NCBI GenBank assembly: GCA_037443205.1
Contig: JBBIOU010000003.1
Coordinates: 62,001 to 126,000, forward strand
Source: JBBIOU01 sp037443205
Lineage (GTDB): Bacteria; Bacteroidota; Bacteroidia; Flavobacteriales_D; UBA2798
Direction: 5' to 3'
Length of the DNA stretch: 64,000 bases
Shown: positions 9,475 through 18,064 of the stretch, one piece after another
Numbering within the stretch: the first letter of the stretch is position 1
Layout of the letters: each line of letters begins with the position of its first letter
Position numbers and translations under genes: made by a program
The notes under the pieces: model-generated
Databases searched by the model: none
Seen by the model: the letters and a program-made list of their open reading frames with translations, nothing else
What the model was told of the DNA's origin: nothing

Positions 9475-9513
9475 CAAATATAATAAATAATTGTATCGTA
9501 CAGATAATCTGTA
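9475..9513 (-). promoter_or_regulatory. Promoter -7-like element plus 15-bp palindrome
   Basis: Read on the minus strand, 9475-9482 is TATATTTG, which fits the Bacteroidota -7 consensus TAnnTTTG, 25 bp before the ATG at 9450. A perfect 15-bp palindrome (TACAGATAATCTGTA, 9499-9513) lies where the -33 region would be. It looks like an operator for the 115-aa/T9SS gene pair, but no regulator is known. Confidence 0.4.
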
Positions 9514-9536
9514 TAAAATTTAACGCAAAAATTTTG

Positions 9537-11306
9537 TCAGAAAATGTTATAGTAACAGGAGAGAATTGCTATACAGACGATTGCATAAATAAGCGAAAGA
9601 GGCCAGCCGATTTTAACATAATCTTTAAACCTGTAACCTCCGGGCCCATATACCATTAAGTTGGTTTGATATCCGTATGGAGTAATAAATTCTGCCGAGC
9701 CTGCAAATGCGATGGCAAGCACATAGGGTGTTGGGTCTGAAATAGCACTCATTTTAACTGCGGCCATGGTAATAGGAAACATAATGGCTACTCCGGCTTT
9801 GTTAGTAACCAACATAGATAAAACATTGGTAAATACGTAGGCGCCAATTAACAGCAGCAAAGGAGTATTAAATGCATGGATAAAATAATTTCCGATAAGG
9901 TCGGCAGTATTACTTTTATCTATGGCTTTGCCAATACTTAAAGACAGGGTAAGTATCAGAAATAAATCAACATCAAAACTCTTTTTTAAGTCACTGAATT
10001 TAATTACCTTTATCATACCTATAATTGCCATAAGCCATATAAGTGCATGAAACAAGGATATGTATCCTAAGGCCGATGAAATAAAAGCAGCAAGTGTACC
10101 CAGTAAAATAATCGATGTTTTCCAAAGAGGGAGTTGATGCAATTGTTTAATTTGTGATATGATATAATAATCCTGAGCTTGCTCGCTGTTGTGTTTAAAA
10201 TTGTTGCCTGCCAGTAACAAAAGCAGGTCGCCTGCTTTTAAAACAACTTCACCTATTTTTCCATTCAGTTTTTCGCCCTTGCGATTAATAGCAACTACTG
10301 CAGCATCGTATTTCGCACGAAAATTACTTTCTTTTATTTTTTTTCCTTCCAGATCGGAGTTGGCAGAAATAACTACTTCGACTACATCAAGTTTTTCCTG
10401 CTTGGGTAAATAGGTTTTATCAGGTAACGAAAGTCCGTTATCGGCCTGAATAAGTTCTATAATGGTTTGTGTTTCTCCGGCAAATATCAGTTTATCGTTT
10501 TCTAAAATAATATCTTTGGGCGAAACCGGAAAAAGTTTAGCGTTTTTGCGTACAATTTCTACCAAAAATAATCCTTGTAAATTTCTTAATCCTGCCTGCT
10601 GAACAGTTTTATTAATAAGTTTAGAATCTTTTTTTACAATGGTTTCTACTAAAAATTCGCGTGTTTGTTCGCTGAAATTTGTTAATGCATCTTTTCTGTC
10701 GGGTAATAATTTCCATCCGGCAATAATTAAAAAAATAAGACCTGTAAATGCCAGGGGAATACCCACCATACTAAAGTCGAACATTTTTAAACTTTCATGT
10801 CCGCTGTCTGTATAAAAACTATTTACCACCAAATTGGTAGAAGTTCCTACCAAGGTGATTGTACCACCCAGCATAGTTGCATAAGAAAGTGGTATAAGTA
10901 CCTTAGAAGGTGATATGTTTTTTTGTTTTGCCCAGTTATATACATAGGGCATTAATATAGCTACCAGGGGGGTGTTATTTACAAACGCTGATACAGGGGC
11001 CACGCTAAAACCCATGCGTGCTATAAAATTTTTATATCCTATTTTTTGATTAAAATATTTATAAAATAATGAATCTATTAAGTTAGCTCTTTGAATAACC
11101 GAACTTAAAAACAGAATCAAAAAGATTACCGCTATTTGTTCGTTAGAAAAACCGCTTAAAAGATCTTTGGCATCAATAATTCCTGCTGTCAGAAAAACTA
11201 AATTAACCAATATAAATACCTGGGTAGCCGGCAGCAAATCTTTAAATAATACCCATACCATTAGAATAATGGTAAACAATACTATGAGTTGGTATATATC
11301 AGGCAT
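9537..11306 (-). CDS. SLC13/DASS-family permease with two RCK_C (TrkA-C) domains
   Basis: Integral membrane anion or carboxylate transporter of about 589 residues. Hydrophobic helices flank a soluble insert at about 205-370. The insert holds two TrkA-C/RCK_C-like modules, each ending in a characteristic strand pair (DIILENDKLIFAGE and EVVLKAGDLLLLLAG). The membrane half has GGTITLVGTSTNLVVNSF and a C-terminal counterpart (FAGSAEFITPYGYQTNLMVY), the two SNT-like Na+/substrate motifs of the DASS family. This SLC13 + RCK_C arrangement is common for putative sulfate/dicarboxylate permeases; the substrate cannot be read from sequence. The ATG at 11306 is preferred over a GTG three codons upstream. 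Confidence 0.9.
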   Translation of the reverse strand: MPDIYQLIVLFTIILMVWVLFKDLLPATQVFILVNLVFLTAGIIDAKDLLSGFSNEQIAVIFLILFLSSVIQRANLIDSLFYKYFNQKIGYKNFIARMGFSVAPVSAFVNNTPLVAILMPYVYNWAKQKNISPSKVLIPLSYATMLGGTITLVGTSTNLVVNSFYTDSGHESLKMFDFSMVGIPLAFTGLIFLIIAGWKLLPDRKDALTNFSEQTREFLVETIVKKDSKLINKTVQQAGLRNLQGLFLVEIVRKNAKLFPVSPKDIILENDKLIFAGETQTIIELIQADNGLSLPDKTYLPKQEKLDVVEVVISANSDLEGKKIKESNFRAKYDAAVVAINRKGEKLNGKIGEVVLKAGDLLLLLAGNNFKHNSEQAQDYYIISQIKQLHQLPLWKTSIILLGTLAAFISSALGYISLFHALIWLMAIIGMIKVIKFSDLKKSFDVDLFLILTLSLSIGKAIDKSNTADLIGNYFIHAFNTPLLLLIGAYVFTNVLSMLVTNKAGVAIMFPITMAAVKMSAISDPTPYVLAIAFAGSAEFITPYGYQTNLMVYGPGGYRFKDYVKIGWPLSLIYAIVCIAILSCYYNIF

Positions 11307-11354
11307 GAGTATCACAAAGAAAACAAAAAAAACAAATGTAAATCCGAAGGAAAT

Positions 11355-11918
11355 TTATTTTACTTTGAAATATACCGTTTTGTTATCGTAAAGCAGTTTG
11401 TATTTGCCGGGATTAAGTTCTTTTTTATTGATACAGCAATTAATGGCTTTCTTAATCAATATTCCTTCATGGGTATATAATCTGTATTCGGTAATTTTTG
11501 AGAGTATCACTTCGTGTTTTTTATCAAAATGTTTTACTTCGTTTGCTTTATTATAAAAACTTACCGACTGAGAATACACCGGGAACTGTGTGTCGCTTTC
11601 CATTTTAATACGAAATCTGTTTAAACCCGAATGCATGGTTTCTATGGTTGCAAAAAAATCACAGGTGTCTTTATCGCAATCTGATTCCAGGGTTTTTACC
11701 GGTTCCCAATTGTTCCAGCGTAACTGTTCTATAGTGTACAGGTTTTTTTTGGAACCGTTAATGATTCTAAATGCTACTGTGTTATTATTTTTAATTTCAA
11801 TATTACTGAATGAAAAAAGCTTTTTACCTCCCGTATCTGTATGGATATAGGCATAAAAACTAAGTGCCAGTATGTAGTTAAAAATATTCACATCAATAAA
11901 ATCGCACAAAAATAGCAT
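11355..11918 (-). CDS. Hypothetical protein with sorting-domain-like C-terminus
   Basis: 187 residues that I do not recognise. A hydrophobic start (IFNYILALSFYAYIHT) could be a poor signal or anchor. The middle contains a Trp- and Cys-bearing beta-rich segment (RWNNWEPVKTL, SDCDKDTCDF). The last ~50 residues (YRLYTHEGILIKKA, LNPGKYKLLYDNK, VYFKVK) have the strand-turn-strand spacing of a T9SS type A sorting domain, but with Lys-rich strands and without the NPxxG motif. It sits 48 bp upstream of the SLC13 gene on the same strand and could share its transcript. Confidence 0.6.
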   Translation of the reverse strand: MLFLCDFIDVNIFNYILALSFYAYIHTDTGGKKLFSFSNIEIKNNNTVAFRIINGSKKNLYTIEQLRWNNWEPVKTLESDCDKDTCDFFATIETMHSGLNRFRIKMESDTQFPVYSQSVSFYNKANEVKHFDKKHEVILSKITEYRLYTHEGILIKKAINCCINKKELNPGKYKLLYDNKTVYFKVK

Positions 11919-12010
11919 GTTTACAGATAATATTGGGGTTTGCTAAACATCGAGAAATGAACATATAGCCTGTTAATAATGGGATATTTAATAGAGCGAC
12001 TTATTTTTAT

Positions 12011-12018
12011 TAGATTTG
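12011..12018 (+). promoter_or_regulatory. -7 promoter element TAGATTTG, 6 nt before the PAP2 ATG
   Basis: Perfect match to TAnnTTTG ending 6 nt before the ATG at 12025. If used, transcription would start at or next to the start codon, giving a leaderless or very short-leader mRNA. No convincing -33 TTTG was found. Confidence 0.45.
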
Positions 12019-12024
12019 CATTTT

Positions 12025-12600
12025 ATGCAAGTATCATATATAAAGCAATTAGATACAGAGCTGTTTTTTTTTATTAACCGCTTGCATCACCCGATATTAG
12101 ACTCTTTTTTTGAATTAGTAAGTTTACCTTATACATGGATTCCGTTTTACCTGGTTATAATTTATTTATTGTATAAAAATTATTCATTTACTGTTTTTTT
12201 ATACATATTGCTATCTTTCGGAGTTTTAATTTTACTCAGCGACAAAGGTTCGGTATTGATATTTAAAAACACTGTAATGCGCTACAGGCCTTGTCATAAT
12301 TTAGAATTTGGCCATCTGGTATATTTGGTAAATAATAAATGCGGAGGCAAATATGGGTTTGTTTCTTCGCATGCAGCTAATTTTTTTGCACTGGCAACAT
12401 TAATTCATTTATTTTTAAAGAGGTTTTATAAAAATATTGGCCTGGTAACTTTTTTTGCAGCCATTTTGGTTTCATACAGCAGAATATATCTGGGCGTACA
12501 TTATCCGCTGGATGTAATGGTTGGCGGTTTATATGGCATTATAACGGCTATTGTAGTATTTTTGGTGTTTAAAAAAATTGTGCCGATAAAAAATAATTAA
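12025..12600 (+). CDS. PAP2-superfamily membrane phosphatase
   Basis: Membrane lipid phosphatase of the phosphatidic acid phosphatase type 2 family, 191 residues. The three phosphatase signatures are present: KNTVMRYRP (KxxxxxxRP), SSHAANF (the PSGH equivalent with catalytic His) and SRIYLGVHYPLDV (SRxxxxxHxxxD). Several hydrophobic helices surround them. Likely substrates are lipid pyrophosphates such as undecaprenyl pyrophosphate, by family only. The start is set at ATG 12025, giving MQVSYIKQLDTEL, which matches family N-termini better than the TTG three codons upstream. First gene of a tight plus-strand group with crcB (1-bp gap) and the response regulator. Confidence 0.9.
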   Translation: MQVSYIKQLDTELFFFINRLHHPILDSFFELVSLPYTWIPFYLVIIYLLYKNYSFTVFLYILLSFGVLILLSDKGSVLIFKNTVMRYRPCHNLEFGHLVYLVNNKCGGKYGFVSSHAANFFALATLIHLFLKRFYKNIGLVTFFAAILVSYSRIYLGVHYPLDVMVGGLYGIITAIVVFLVFKKIVPIKNN

Positions 12601-12601
12601 T

Positions 12602-12964
12602 ATGATAAATATATTTTGGGTTTTTATAGGCGGTGGCTTAGGCAGTATTTTGCGCTACGGCATATCGCTGTTGCTAAATACTTCCGACAGGGCTTTCCCT
12701 TGGGCTACATTAACCTCTAATATGCTGGCCAGTTTGATGCTTGCACTTTTTGTTTTATATTTTAAAGACAAATATACGGGATTATCATTGTTTTTAATTA
12801 CCGGATTTTGCGGAGGTTTTAGCACCTTTAGTACCTTTAGCTACGAAACCATACAACTGATACAACAATCAAACTATCTGATGGCCGGATTAAACATAAT
12901 TGTAAGTATGCTTAGTTGTTTGTTAATAGTTTATACATTGTTTAAAACAGTTCCTCAACATTAA
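12602..12964 (+). CDS. crcB: Fluoride ion channel CrcB/Fluc
   Basis: 120-residue membrane protein with four hydrophobic helices, the family length. It has GGGLGSILRYGIS at the N-terminus, the helix 2 Asn (TLTSNMLASL) and the signature GFCGGFSTFSTFSYE with the Phe residues that line the fluoride pore. Fluc works as an antiparallel dimer that exports fluoride. It starts 1 bp after the PAP2 stop and is followed 4 bp later by the response regulator. No fluoride riboswitch is visible upstream, and the gene seems to depend on the PAP2 promoter. Confidence 0.95.
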   Translation: MINIFWVFIGGGLGSILRYGISLLLNTSDRAFPWATLTSNMLASLMLALFVLYFKDKYTGLSLFLITGFCGGFSTFSTFSYETIQLIQQSNYLMAGLNIIVSMLSCLLIVYTLFKTVPQH

Positions 12965-12968
12965 TATT

Positions 12969-13670
12969 TTGAAACCGTTAGTTTTTATTGCCGAAGATGA
13001 AGAAACGCTGCGCGATTTAATCGTGTTAAACTTAGAATTGGAAGGTTATGAAGTAAAATCAGTAACAAACGGAAAAGACGCAATAAATTTACTGAATCAT
13101 ATTCAACCCGATTTAATTATTCTAGATGTGATGTTGCCCCACCTAAGTGGTTTTGACGTATGTAAACAATATCGCATAAAAAACAGTAAAACTCCGGTTT
13201 TATTTTTAACTGCAAAAGCATCCGCATCTGATAGGGTAAATGGTTTAAAGTTAGGTGCTGATGATTACCTTACAAAACCTTTTAATCTGGAGGAATTACT
13301 TTTAAGGGTAAAAAAATTAATTCAAAGAACTTCCGGTAATGATACTCTAAATACATCGCATTACGAGTTTGCCGATTATTTGATAAATTTTAATACTTAT
13401 GAAATATACCAGGGACAAAAAAAGTTATACGATTTAAGTAAACGAGAATCTAAATTGCTAAGGTTGCTCACCGAAAAAGCAAATCAGGTTGTATCACGCG
13501 AAGAGATTTTAGATAAGGTATGGGGAGAGGAGGCTTATCCTACATCGCGAACCATAGATAATTTTATACTGGCATTCAGAAAATATTTTAAAGATAACCC
13601 CAGATCGCCCAGATATTTTCACTCCATCCGGGGGATAGGGTATAAATTTACCCCACATAAACAGGTATAA
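12969..13670 (+). CDS. OmpR/PhoB-family response regulator (orphan)
   Basis: 233 residues. The receiver domain (1-120) has the acidic pocket E9/D10/E11, phospho-acceptor D53 (LIILDVMLP) and K103 (YLTKPF). The C-terminal winged helix (about 135-230) carries LSKRESKLLRLL, VVSREEILDKVWGE and IRGIGYKF. It begins with a TTG 4 bp after crcB. No histidine kinase is adjacent, so its kinase is unknown. The strong hairpin at 13869-13922 lies downstream on the same strand. Confidence 0.93.
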   Translation: MKPLVFIAEDEETLRDLIVLNLELEGYEVKSVTNGKDAINLLNHIQPDLIILDVMLPHLSGFDVCKQYRIKNSKTPVLFLTAKASASDRVNGLKLGADDYLTKPFNLEELLLRVKKLIQRTSGNDTLNTSHYEFADYLINFNTYEIYQGQKKLYDLSKRESKLLRLLTEKANQVVSREEILDKVWGEEAYPTSRTIDNFILAFRKYFKDNPRSPRYFHSIRGIGYKFTPHKQV

Positions 13671-13868
13671 AATACTCTGCTGTGCATACCATATAACCGT
13701 TGCTTATGGCCAATCGGCCGTAGTATAAGGCATAGAAAGAAATTCATAAAATTTGTAAAAAATTATTGTTTGATAAGCAACCAATAGGCATGCATAACGT
13801 CTTATATACAGAATCAGGCAGATTTGCTACCTCCCGGTTCTAACTGGTTTTATTTTTCTTGCAGGTTT
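13671..13868 (+). other. Gene-free stretch before a strong terminator; possible small RNA
   Basis: No open frame of note. It contains a short inverted repeat (GGCCAATCGGCC near 13708), an A/T-rich section with TTTG motifs (near 13749 and 13769) that do not form a perfect promoter, and the pyrimidine-rich CTACCTCCCGG. It may be the 3' untranslated region of the response regulator transcript, or host a small RNA that ends at the terminator. Confidence 0.3.
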
Positions 13869-13922
13869 AAACCGGAAAAGAGTTTCCTCCTCACAACCAC
13901 CTCCTCAACTCTTTTCCGGTTT
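13869..13922 (+). terminator. Rho-independent terminator with C/U-rich 22-nt loop
   Basis: A 16-bp perfect stem (13869-13884 with 13907-13922) is followed by an unbroken T-tract on the plus strand (GGTTTTTTGTTTTT). The 22-nt loop contains only C, T and A and carries two CCTCCTC-type motifs, which could pair with Shine-Dalgarno-like G-rich RNA. The lnt (minus) side has no T-run. Confidence 0.85.
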
Positions 13923-13948
13923 TTTGTTTTTAACAATTCGTCAGGTTT

Positions 13949-15565
13949 TTATACTTCTTTCGGGTTAGCTCTTTTACCCATAAGCCATTTGCTTAGCGTA
14001 TAAATACACAGCAGTAATGCGGGCAGGAGGCTTATACGACCAATTATATCCCCGTTTTTAGCATAAAAAGAAATTTCGTTATTGGCATATAATGTTTGTT
14101 TAAGCGCTACCGGTTTCCACCAGGGTGATTGTTCAATAATATCGCCCCGTTGGTTAATAAAACATGATATACCTGTATTAGCGCAGCGTGCTATAGATCT
14201 TCTGTTTTCGATGGCTCTGAGTCGCGCATATGCCATGTGTTGTTTATAGCCCGGGGTGTTTCCCCACCATCCGTCATTGGTTATAATAAACAACATATTA
14301 GCCCCTTTTCTGATGAATTGAGTGATAAAATCGCCATAAACTGATTCGTAACAAATAAAAGGCGTTACTATAATGTCAGAATTTACAGCAGAAGTAAAAT
14401 TCATGGGCTTATCTTGTATAGCCAGCGAGCCTGATGTGCCGCCCAGATTGAGCGCCAATTTTTCAAGAAAGGGTAAAAACTGTGCAAAAGGAACCTTTTC
14501 TACCCCAAGCACCAGTTGCATTTTATGATAAATCAATGCCGGTTGTTTTTTTGATAATTGTATTGACGAATTATAATGTGCGTAATAAATATCTTTCTCT
14601 AAGTGTTTTACTGCATGGGGCATTTTTTCTCCACTTTTAAAAAAACGATGACTCGACATACCTGTTATCAAACGCAATTGAGGATAGTGTTCTAAAAAAC
14701 GTCTAAGCATAATTATTTCTTCCTGTTGCTCTAAATTATTTTCGGGGATGGAATATGGTAAGGCGGTTTCGGGACCTAACAAAAAATCTGTTTTATCATC
14801 TACCACTGTGCTTGCAAGGCTAAGAAAAATATCCATCTGCTGCGTTGCACTTAAATTGCTAAATTTATCGTTGTAAGGGTCAATATTAGGTTGTACCATG
14901 GCTACCGAAACAGACCTGCCTTTATCGGTACAACTATTATATATAAACAGAGATATCAAACCCGGTACAATAAATAATAATGCAAGACCTGTAAGGTTTT
15001 TGATGATGGATTTAAAATTTTTTTTGGTGAGGATGTATTTTTTTAAGGTAATAAAAATCGTTATATTAATGAGCAGTATCCAAAGCGTACCACCACTAAC
15101 TCCTGTGTACTCATACCACTGTATCCATTTTATATCGTTTGCAAAAACATTGCCCAAACTAAGCCAGGGCCAAGACAACTCCCATATATAATGCAAATAT
15201 TCAAACGACAACCAATATACTACCAGGGCAATATATCCTTCCTTTACACCAACCCTGCGTTTGGTAACATGAAAAAACCACACCGGTATTGCCATCAACA
15301 AAGCGTTTAGCAGTATTGCCATAGCGGCCCCTTCGGGCGAAGCAAGATAAATCCACCAGGTTGTGCAAAGATTAAAAATTAAAAAAACTAAATACGATAA
15401 AAAAAATACCTTAATAGGGCGATATGATTTTTCATAGATATAATTTTCGGCAAATAAAAGAGGTACCCAGGCACAAAATATCAGGGGACTTATATTTCGT
15501 ATATACGGCCACGATAAAGAAAACAATATTCCCGATGCTGTGGCTAAGAAAATAGATTTTTTCAA
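13949..15565 (-). CDS. lnt: Apolipoprotein N-acyltransferase
   Basis: Transfers the third acyl chain onto the N-terminal Cys of lipoproteins in the inner membrane. The 538 residues hold an N-terminal multi-helix membrane part (about 1-210) and a periplasmic nitrilase domain with the catalytic triad E266 (LLGPETALPY), K348 (YHKMQLV) and C405 (PFICYESVYG). AENRRSIAR-type residues (RAIENRRSIARCANTGIS) and a final C-terminal helix complete the family pattern. The start is a TTG at 15565, giving MKKSIFLATASG; no closer ATG fits. Upstream DNA is occupied by a repeat element. Confidence 0.95.
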   Translation of the reverse strand: MKKSIFLATASGILFSLSWPYIRNISPLIFCAWVPLLFAENYIYEKSYRPIKVFFLSYLVFLIFNLCTTWWIYLASPEGAAMAILLNALLMAIPVWFFHVTKRRVGVKEGYIALVVYWLSFEYLHYIWELSWPWLSLGNVFANDIKWIQWYEYTGVSGGTLWILLINITIFITLKKYILTKKNFKSIIKNLTGLALLFIVPGLISLFIYNSCTDKGRSVSVAMVQPNIDPYNDKFSNLSATQQMDIFLSLASTVVDDKTDFLLGPETALPYSIPENNLEQQEEIIMLRRFLEHYPQLRLITGMSSHRFFKSGEKMPHAVKHLEKDIYYAHYNSSIQLSKKQPALIYHKMQLVLGVEKVPFAQFLPFLEKLALNLGGTSGSLAIQDKPMNFTSAVNSDIIVTPFICYESVYGDFITQFIRKGANMLFIITNDGWWGNTPGYKQHMAYARLRAIENRRSIARCANTGISCFINQRGDIIEQSPWWKPVALKQTLYANNEISFYAKNGDIIGRISLLPALLLCIYTLSKWLMGKRANPKEV

Positions 15566-15590
15566 AACTTTGTTTTTGGCAAAGATAAAA

Positions 15591-15681
15591 TTAACCCAAA
15601 TTCTGCGTTAGATATTTGACAAAGTTCAAAATTTTTTTGCCAGTGGCAGATTGAATGTGTTAGGGGTGGCATTGCATTCAG
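15591..15681 (-). repeat. Degenerate copy D of the ~139-bp intergenic element (inverted)
   Basis: It begins with TTAACCCAAATTCTGCGTTAG, close to the terminal repeat TAAACCCAAATTCAGCATTAG of copy C. It continues with CAAAGTTCAAAATTTTTT, a small GCCAGTGGC hairpin and TTGAATGTGTTAGGGGTGG, which parallel the order in copy C. The second arm is missing. It lies head-to-head with copy A. Confidence 0.65.
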
Positions 15682-15699
15682 ATTATTATACTATCTTAA

Positions 15700-15838
15700 C
15701 CCACATTACGCATTAGCATGCGTAATGCTCGCCTGATGGCGGATAACCCAAATCCGAGCCCTTTGCCAAAGCACTCAGTCCGCCACTGGCGGAAAATTTG
15801 AAATAAATCCAAATTTCTAATGCTGAAGTTTGGGTTTA
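15700..15838 (+). repeat. Intergenic palindromic element, copy A (139 bp)
   Basis: The first ~52 bp are identical to copy C read in reverse. They contain a 10-bp-arm hairpin (15704-15713 with 15718-15727, loop TAGC) and CGCCTGATGGCG. A 21-bp middle is divergent from C. The last ~67 bp are nearly identical, with the hairpin TCCGCCACTGGCGGA and terminal TTTGGGTTTA. Ends are imperfect inverted repeats (CCCACATTACGCATTAG versus CCCAAACTTCAGCATTAG). The last three bases supply the stop codon of the membrane protein gene at 15836. No coding capacity; MITE- or REP-like. Confidence 0.88.
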
Positions 15839-17275
15839 AAAAGGATTGAATTCGTATTCATCTTTGCCTTTTATGGCAGTTTCATAATCAGGGGGCTTAA
15901 TTAAGTTCCAGTAATTGGTATCGGTAATTTGTAATTTTCCAAACGATTGCCAATAAGCTTCTTTAGTCATACCATCCCAATGTATGATACCACTTCTATA
16001 TTGTTTGGTTTGAAATAAGTTAAATGCAACAAGAAGTAATCCAATAAATGTGGATGTATAAAGTGCAATTTTCGTTTTTTTATTATACAAATTTTGAAAA
16101 AATGCTGCCATAGGAAAAGCCATCAAGGGATAGGAATCTATCATGGCTCTTATACCAAATCCCCCTCCGTACCACCAAGACCACCAGCTAAAAAGAACAT
16201 ATGAGTTTAAAACAAAGAATATAAATACAGAAGTAAATAAATGCCGATAGTATTTGTATAAATAATAAAACCCCGCGCATGCAAAAATCATTATGGGCGT
16301 ATATAGCAACCATCCTTTTCTGTAGCTGAAAAACCCTTCTAATATATGCGGATTATTAAAATAAAATTTTTCACCAACATATGAGTTAAACAAATAATTA
16401 CCGGTTATATATTTCCAGTATAATAATTGCGGCAACACTATGGTGATACTCATTATAGCAACTACCAATAAATGTTTCCAGCGATGAGCAAAGTATAATA
16501 TTTTGGATTTAATGTCTTTTAAACTTTTTATATTATATAATAATGGAAAAAGAAAAACAAGTATGTTTACGGGGCGAATCAATATTATAAGTCCGCCTGT
16601 TATACCTATATAAACAGAAGTAATAATTTTTTCTTCTCGGTGCCATTTTAAACATAAATTAATAAATATACTGTATAACGAAAAATTATAGGCATGCGAC
16701 ATAGCTGCTTCGGTAGTACTATAGTAAAAAAGGTTTGTGCCAAGCGTAATAAACAAAAGAATTAAAGCGGTGATGTTGTCGTTAAAAAATTGCAGCAATG
16801 ATTTTCTTAAAAATATAATACCTATAAACAAATAAAATAAGCACGAAAGATGAATATACTTTTCGTATATTTCGCTAAAACCATCTGCTTCATAATTATT
16901 TAGCAGTGCAATAGTGTGTGCGGTAAAGAAAAAGGGCAAATAAAGTATAGCCATACCCATGGTGGTTTTAATTACTTTACCACCGTTAGGAGCTTTTTCG
17001 GGCCAGAATTGATGTTTATTGGCATATTCAGCTTCTTTGCCTTGGGTAAAATCAAGTTTTATATCGCGGTGTATGAATATGGCGGGAAGGTAACCGTAAT
17101 AAGAGGTTATATCCCAATCTATCACATTAGTCTCCTTCCAACGTTTAATATTAAAGTTAGTCCATAACAAGGTGATATAAATAACTATTACCGCCCAAGC
17201 TGAAATTGACTTTATATTACAATGTAGTTTTAACAAAGAAATATATTTTATATTGAACAAATATTTTTGCGACAA
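15836..17275 (-). CDS. Multi-pass membrane protein, probable GT-C-fold glycosyltransferase
   Basis: 479 residues with about ten hydrophobic helices. After the first helix the loop has NVIDWDITSYYGYLPA, an Asp-rich first periplasmic loop like the catalytic loop of GT-C glycosyltransferases (PMT/ArnT type), and a conserved-looking aromatic segment (FSWWSWWYGGGFGIRAMIDS) in a later loop. It lies 22 bp downstream of the GT2 gene, which would make a polyprenyl-phosphate sugar donor, so the pair probably adds a sugar outside the inner membrane. Acceptor unknown. The start appears to be TTG at 17275. The stop codon lies inside repeat copy A. Confidence 0.75.
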   Translation of the reverse strand: MSQKYLFNIKYISLLKLHCNIKSISAWAVIVIYITLLWTNFNIKRWKETNVIDWDITSYYGYLPAIFIHRDIKLDFTQGKEAEYANKHQFWPEKAPNGGKVIKTTMGMAILYLPFFFTAHTIALLNNYEADGFSEIYEKYIHLSCLFYLFIGIIFLRKSLLQFFNDNITALILLFITLGTNLFYYSTTEAAMSHAYNFSLYSIFINLCLKWHREEKIITSVYIGITGGLIILIRPVNILVFLFPLLYNIKSLKDIKSKILYFAHRWKHLLVVAIMSITIVLPQLLYWKYITGNYLFNSYVGEKFYFNNPHILEGFFSYRKGWLLYTPIMIFACAGFYYLYKYYRHLFTSVFIFFVLNSYVLFSWWSWWYGGGFGIRAMIDSYPLMAFPMAAFFQNLYNKKTKIALYTSTFIGLLLVAFNLFQTKQYRSGIIHWDGMTKEAYWQSFGKLQITDTNYWNLIKPPDYETAIKGKDEYEFNPF

Positions 17276-17297
17276 TGCATTTAATAATCTAAAAGCA

Positions 17298-18023
17298 TTA
17301 TTTTCTTTTCCAAATATTATATTTTAATATACACCATATAGCCCTGAAACCGTCTTTCCAGCCAATTTTTTTTCCTTCTTCGTAAGTTCGTCCGTAATAG
17401 GAAATACCTACTTCATAAATTCTTATTCCGGGTACTCGTGCAATTTTGGCTGTTACTTCGGGTTCAAATCCAAATCTTTTTTCGCATAGTTTTATGTTTT
17501 GAATAATTTTGGTATTAAATAGTTTGTAGCAAGTTTCCATATCTGTAAGATTGAGGTTGGTAAACATATTGGAAAGTGCGGTTAAAAATTTATTTCCAAT
17601 GGTATGCCAAAAGAAAAGTATCCTGTGGGGATGATGTCCCATAAATCTTGAGCCATACACCACATCGGCAAAGCCTTCTATAACGGGTTTTAGCAACAAA
17701 TTATACTCTCGCGGGTCGTATTCCAGGTCGGCATCTTGTATAATAAGGTATTCTCCTGTAGATTTTTCGATTCCTGTGTGTAGGGCTGCGCCCTTGCCTT
17801 TGTTTACTTCGTGTTTGTAATATTGTATGTTTAATTCTTTATTGTGGTTTATGTATCTTAATACAGCTTCTTCGGTATCGTCAGTCGAGCAATCATTTAC
17901 TATTATTATTTCTTTTTGAATGTCATCAGTTAGTTTTACATTTTTTATTTTGTCTAATATTAAATGGATTGTTTTCCCTTCGTTATAAGCCGGAATTACG
18001 ATAGATAGTTTATGGATTTTCAT
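17298..18023 (-). CDS. GT2 glycosyltransferase, dolichol/undecaprenyl-phosphate sugar synthase-like
   Basis: 241-residue soluble GT-A enzyme. N-terminal LSIVIPAYNEGKTI, IIIVNDCSTDDT, the nucleotide-binding DAD at 97-99 (IIQDADLEYDP) and the acceptor-side motif FGFEPEVTAKIAR match the DPM1-like group that moves a sugar from a nucleotide onto polyprenyl phosphate at the cytoplasmic membrane face. The sugar (mannose or glucose) cannot be told. It has no C-terminal membrane helices, unlike GtrB-type enzymes. It is followed by the GT-C-like gene, the likely user of its product. It lies 41 bp after DUF420 of the oxidase cluster. Confidence 0.9.
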   Translation of the reverse strand: MKIHKLSIVIPAYNEGKTIHLILDKIKNVKLTDDIQKEIIIVNDCSTDDTEEAVLRYINHNKELNIQYYKHEVNKGKGAALHTGIEKSTGEYLIIQDADLEYDPREYNLLLKPVIEGFADVVYGSRFMGHHPHRILFFWHTIGNKFLTALSNMFTNLNLTDMETCYKLFNTKIIQNIKLCEKRFGFEPEVTAKIARVPGIRIYEVGISYYGRTYEEGKKIGWKDGFRAIWCILKYNIWKRK

Positions 18024-18064
18024 TATTTAATATTTGCCGTGCTAAGATACAATATTTAGGTATC

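Noticed and set aside
13671..13922. 6S RNA, RNase P RNA, tmRNA or SRP RNA
   Set aside because: None of the conserved cores of these RNAs is recognisable; only the terminator is clear.
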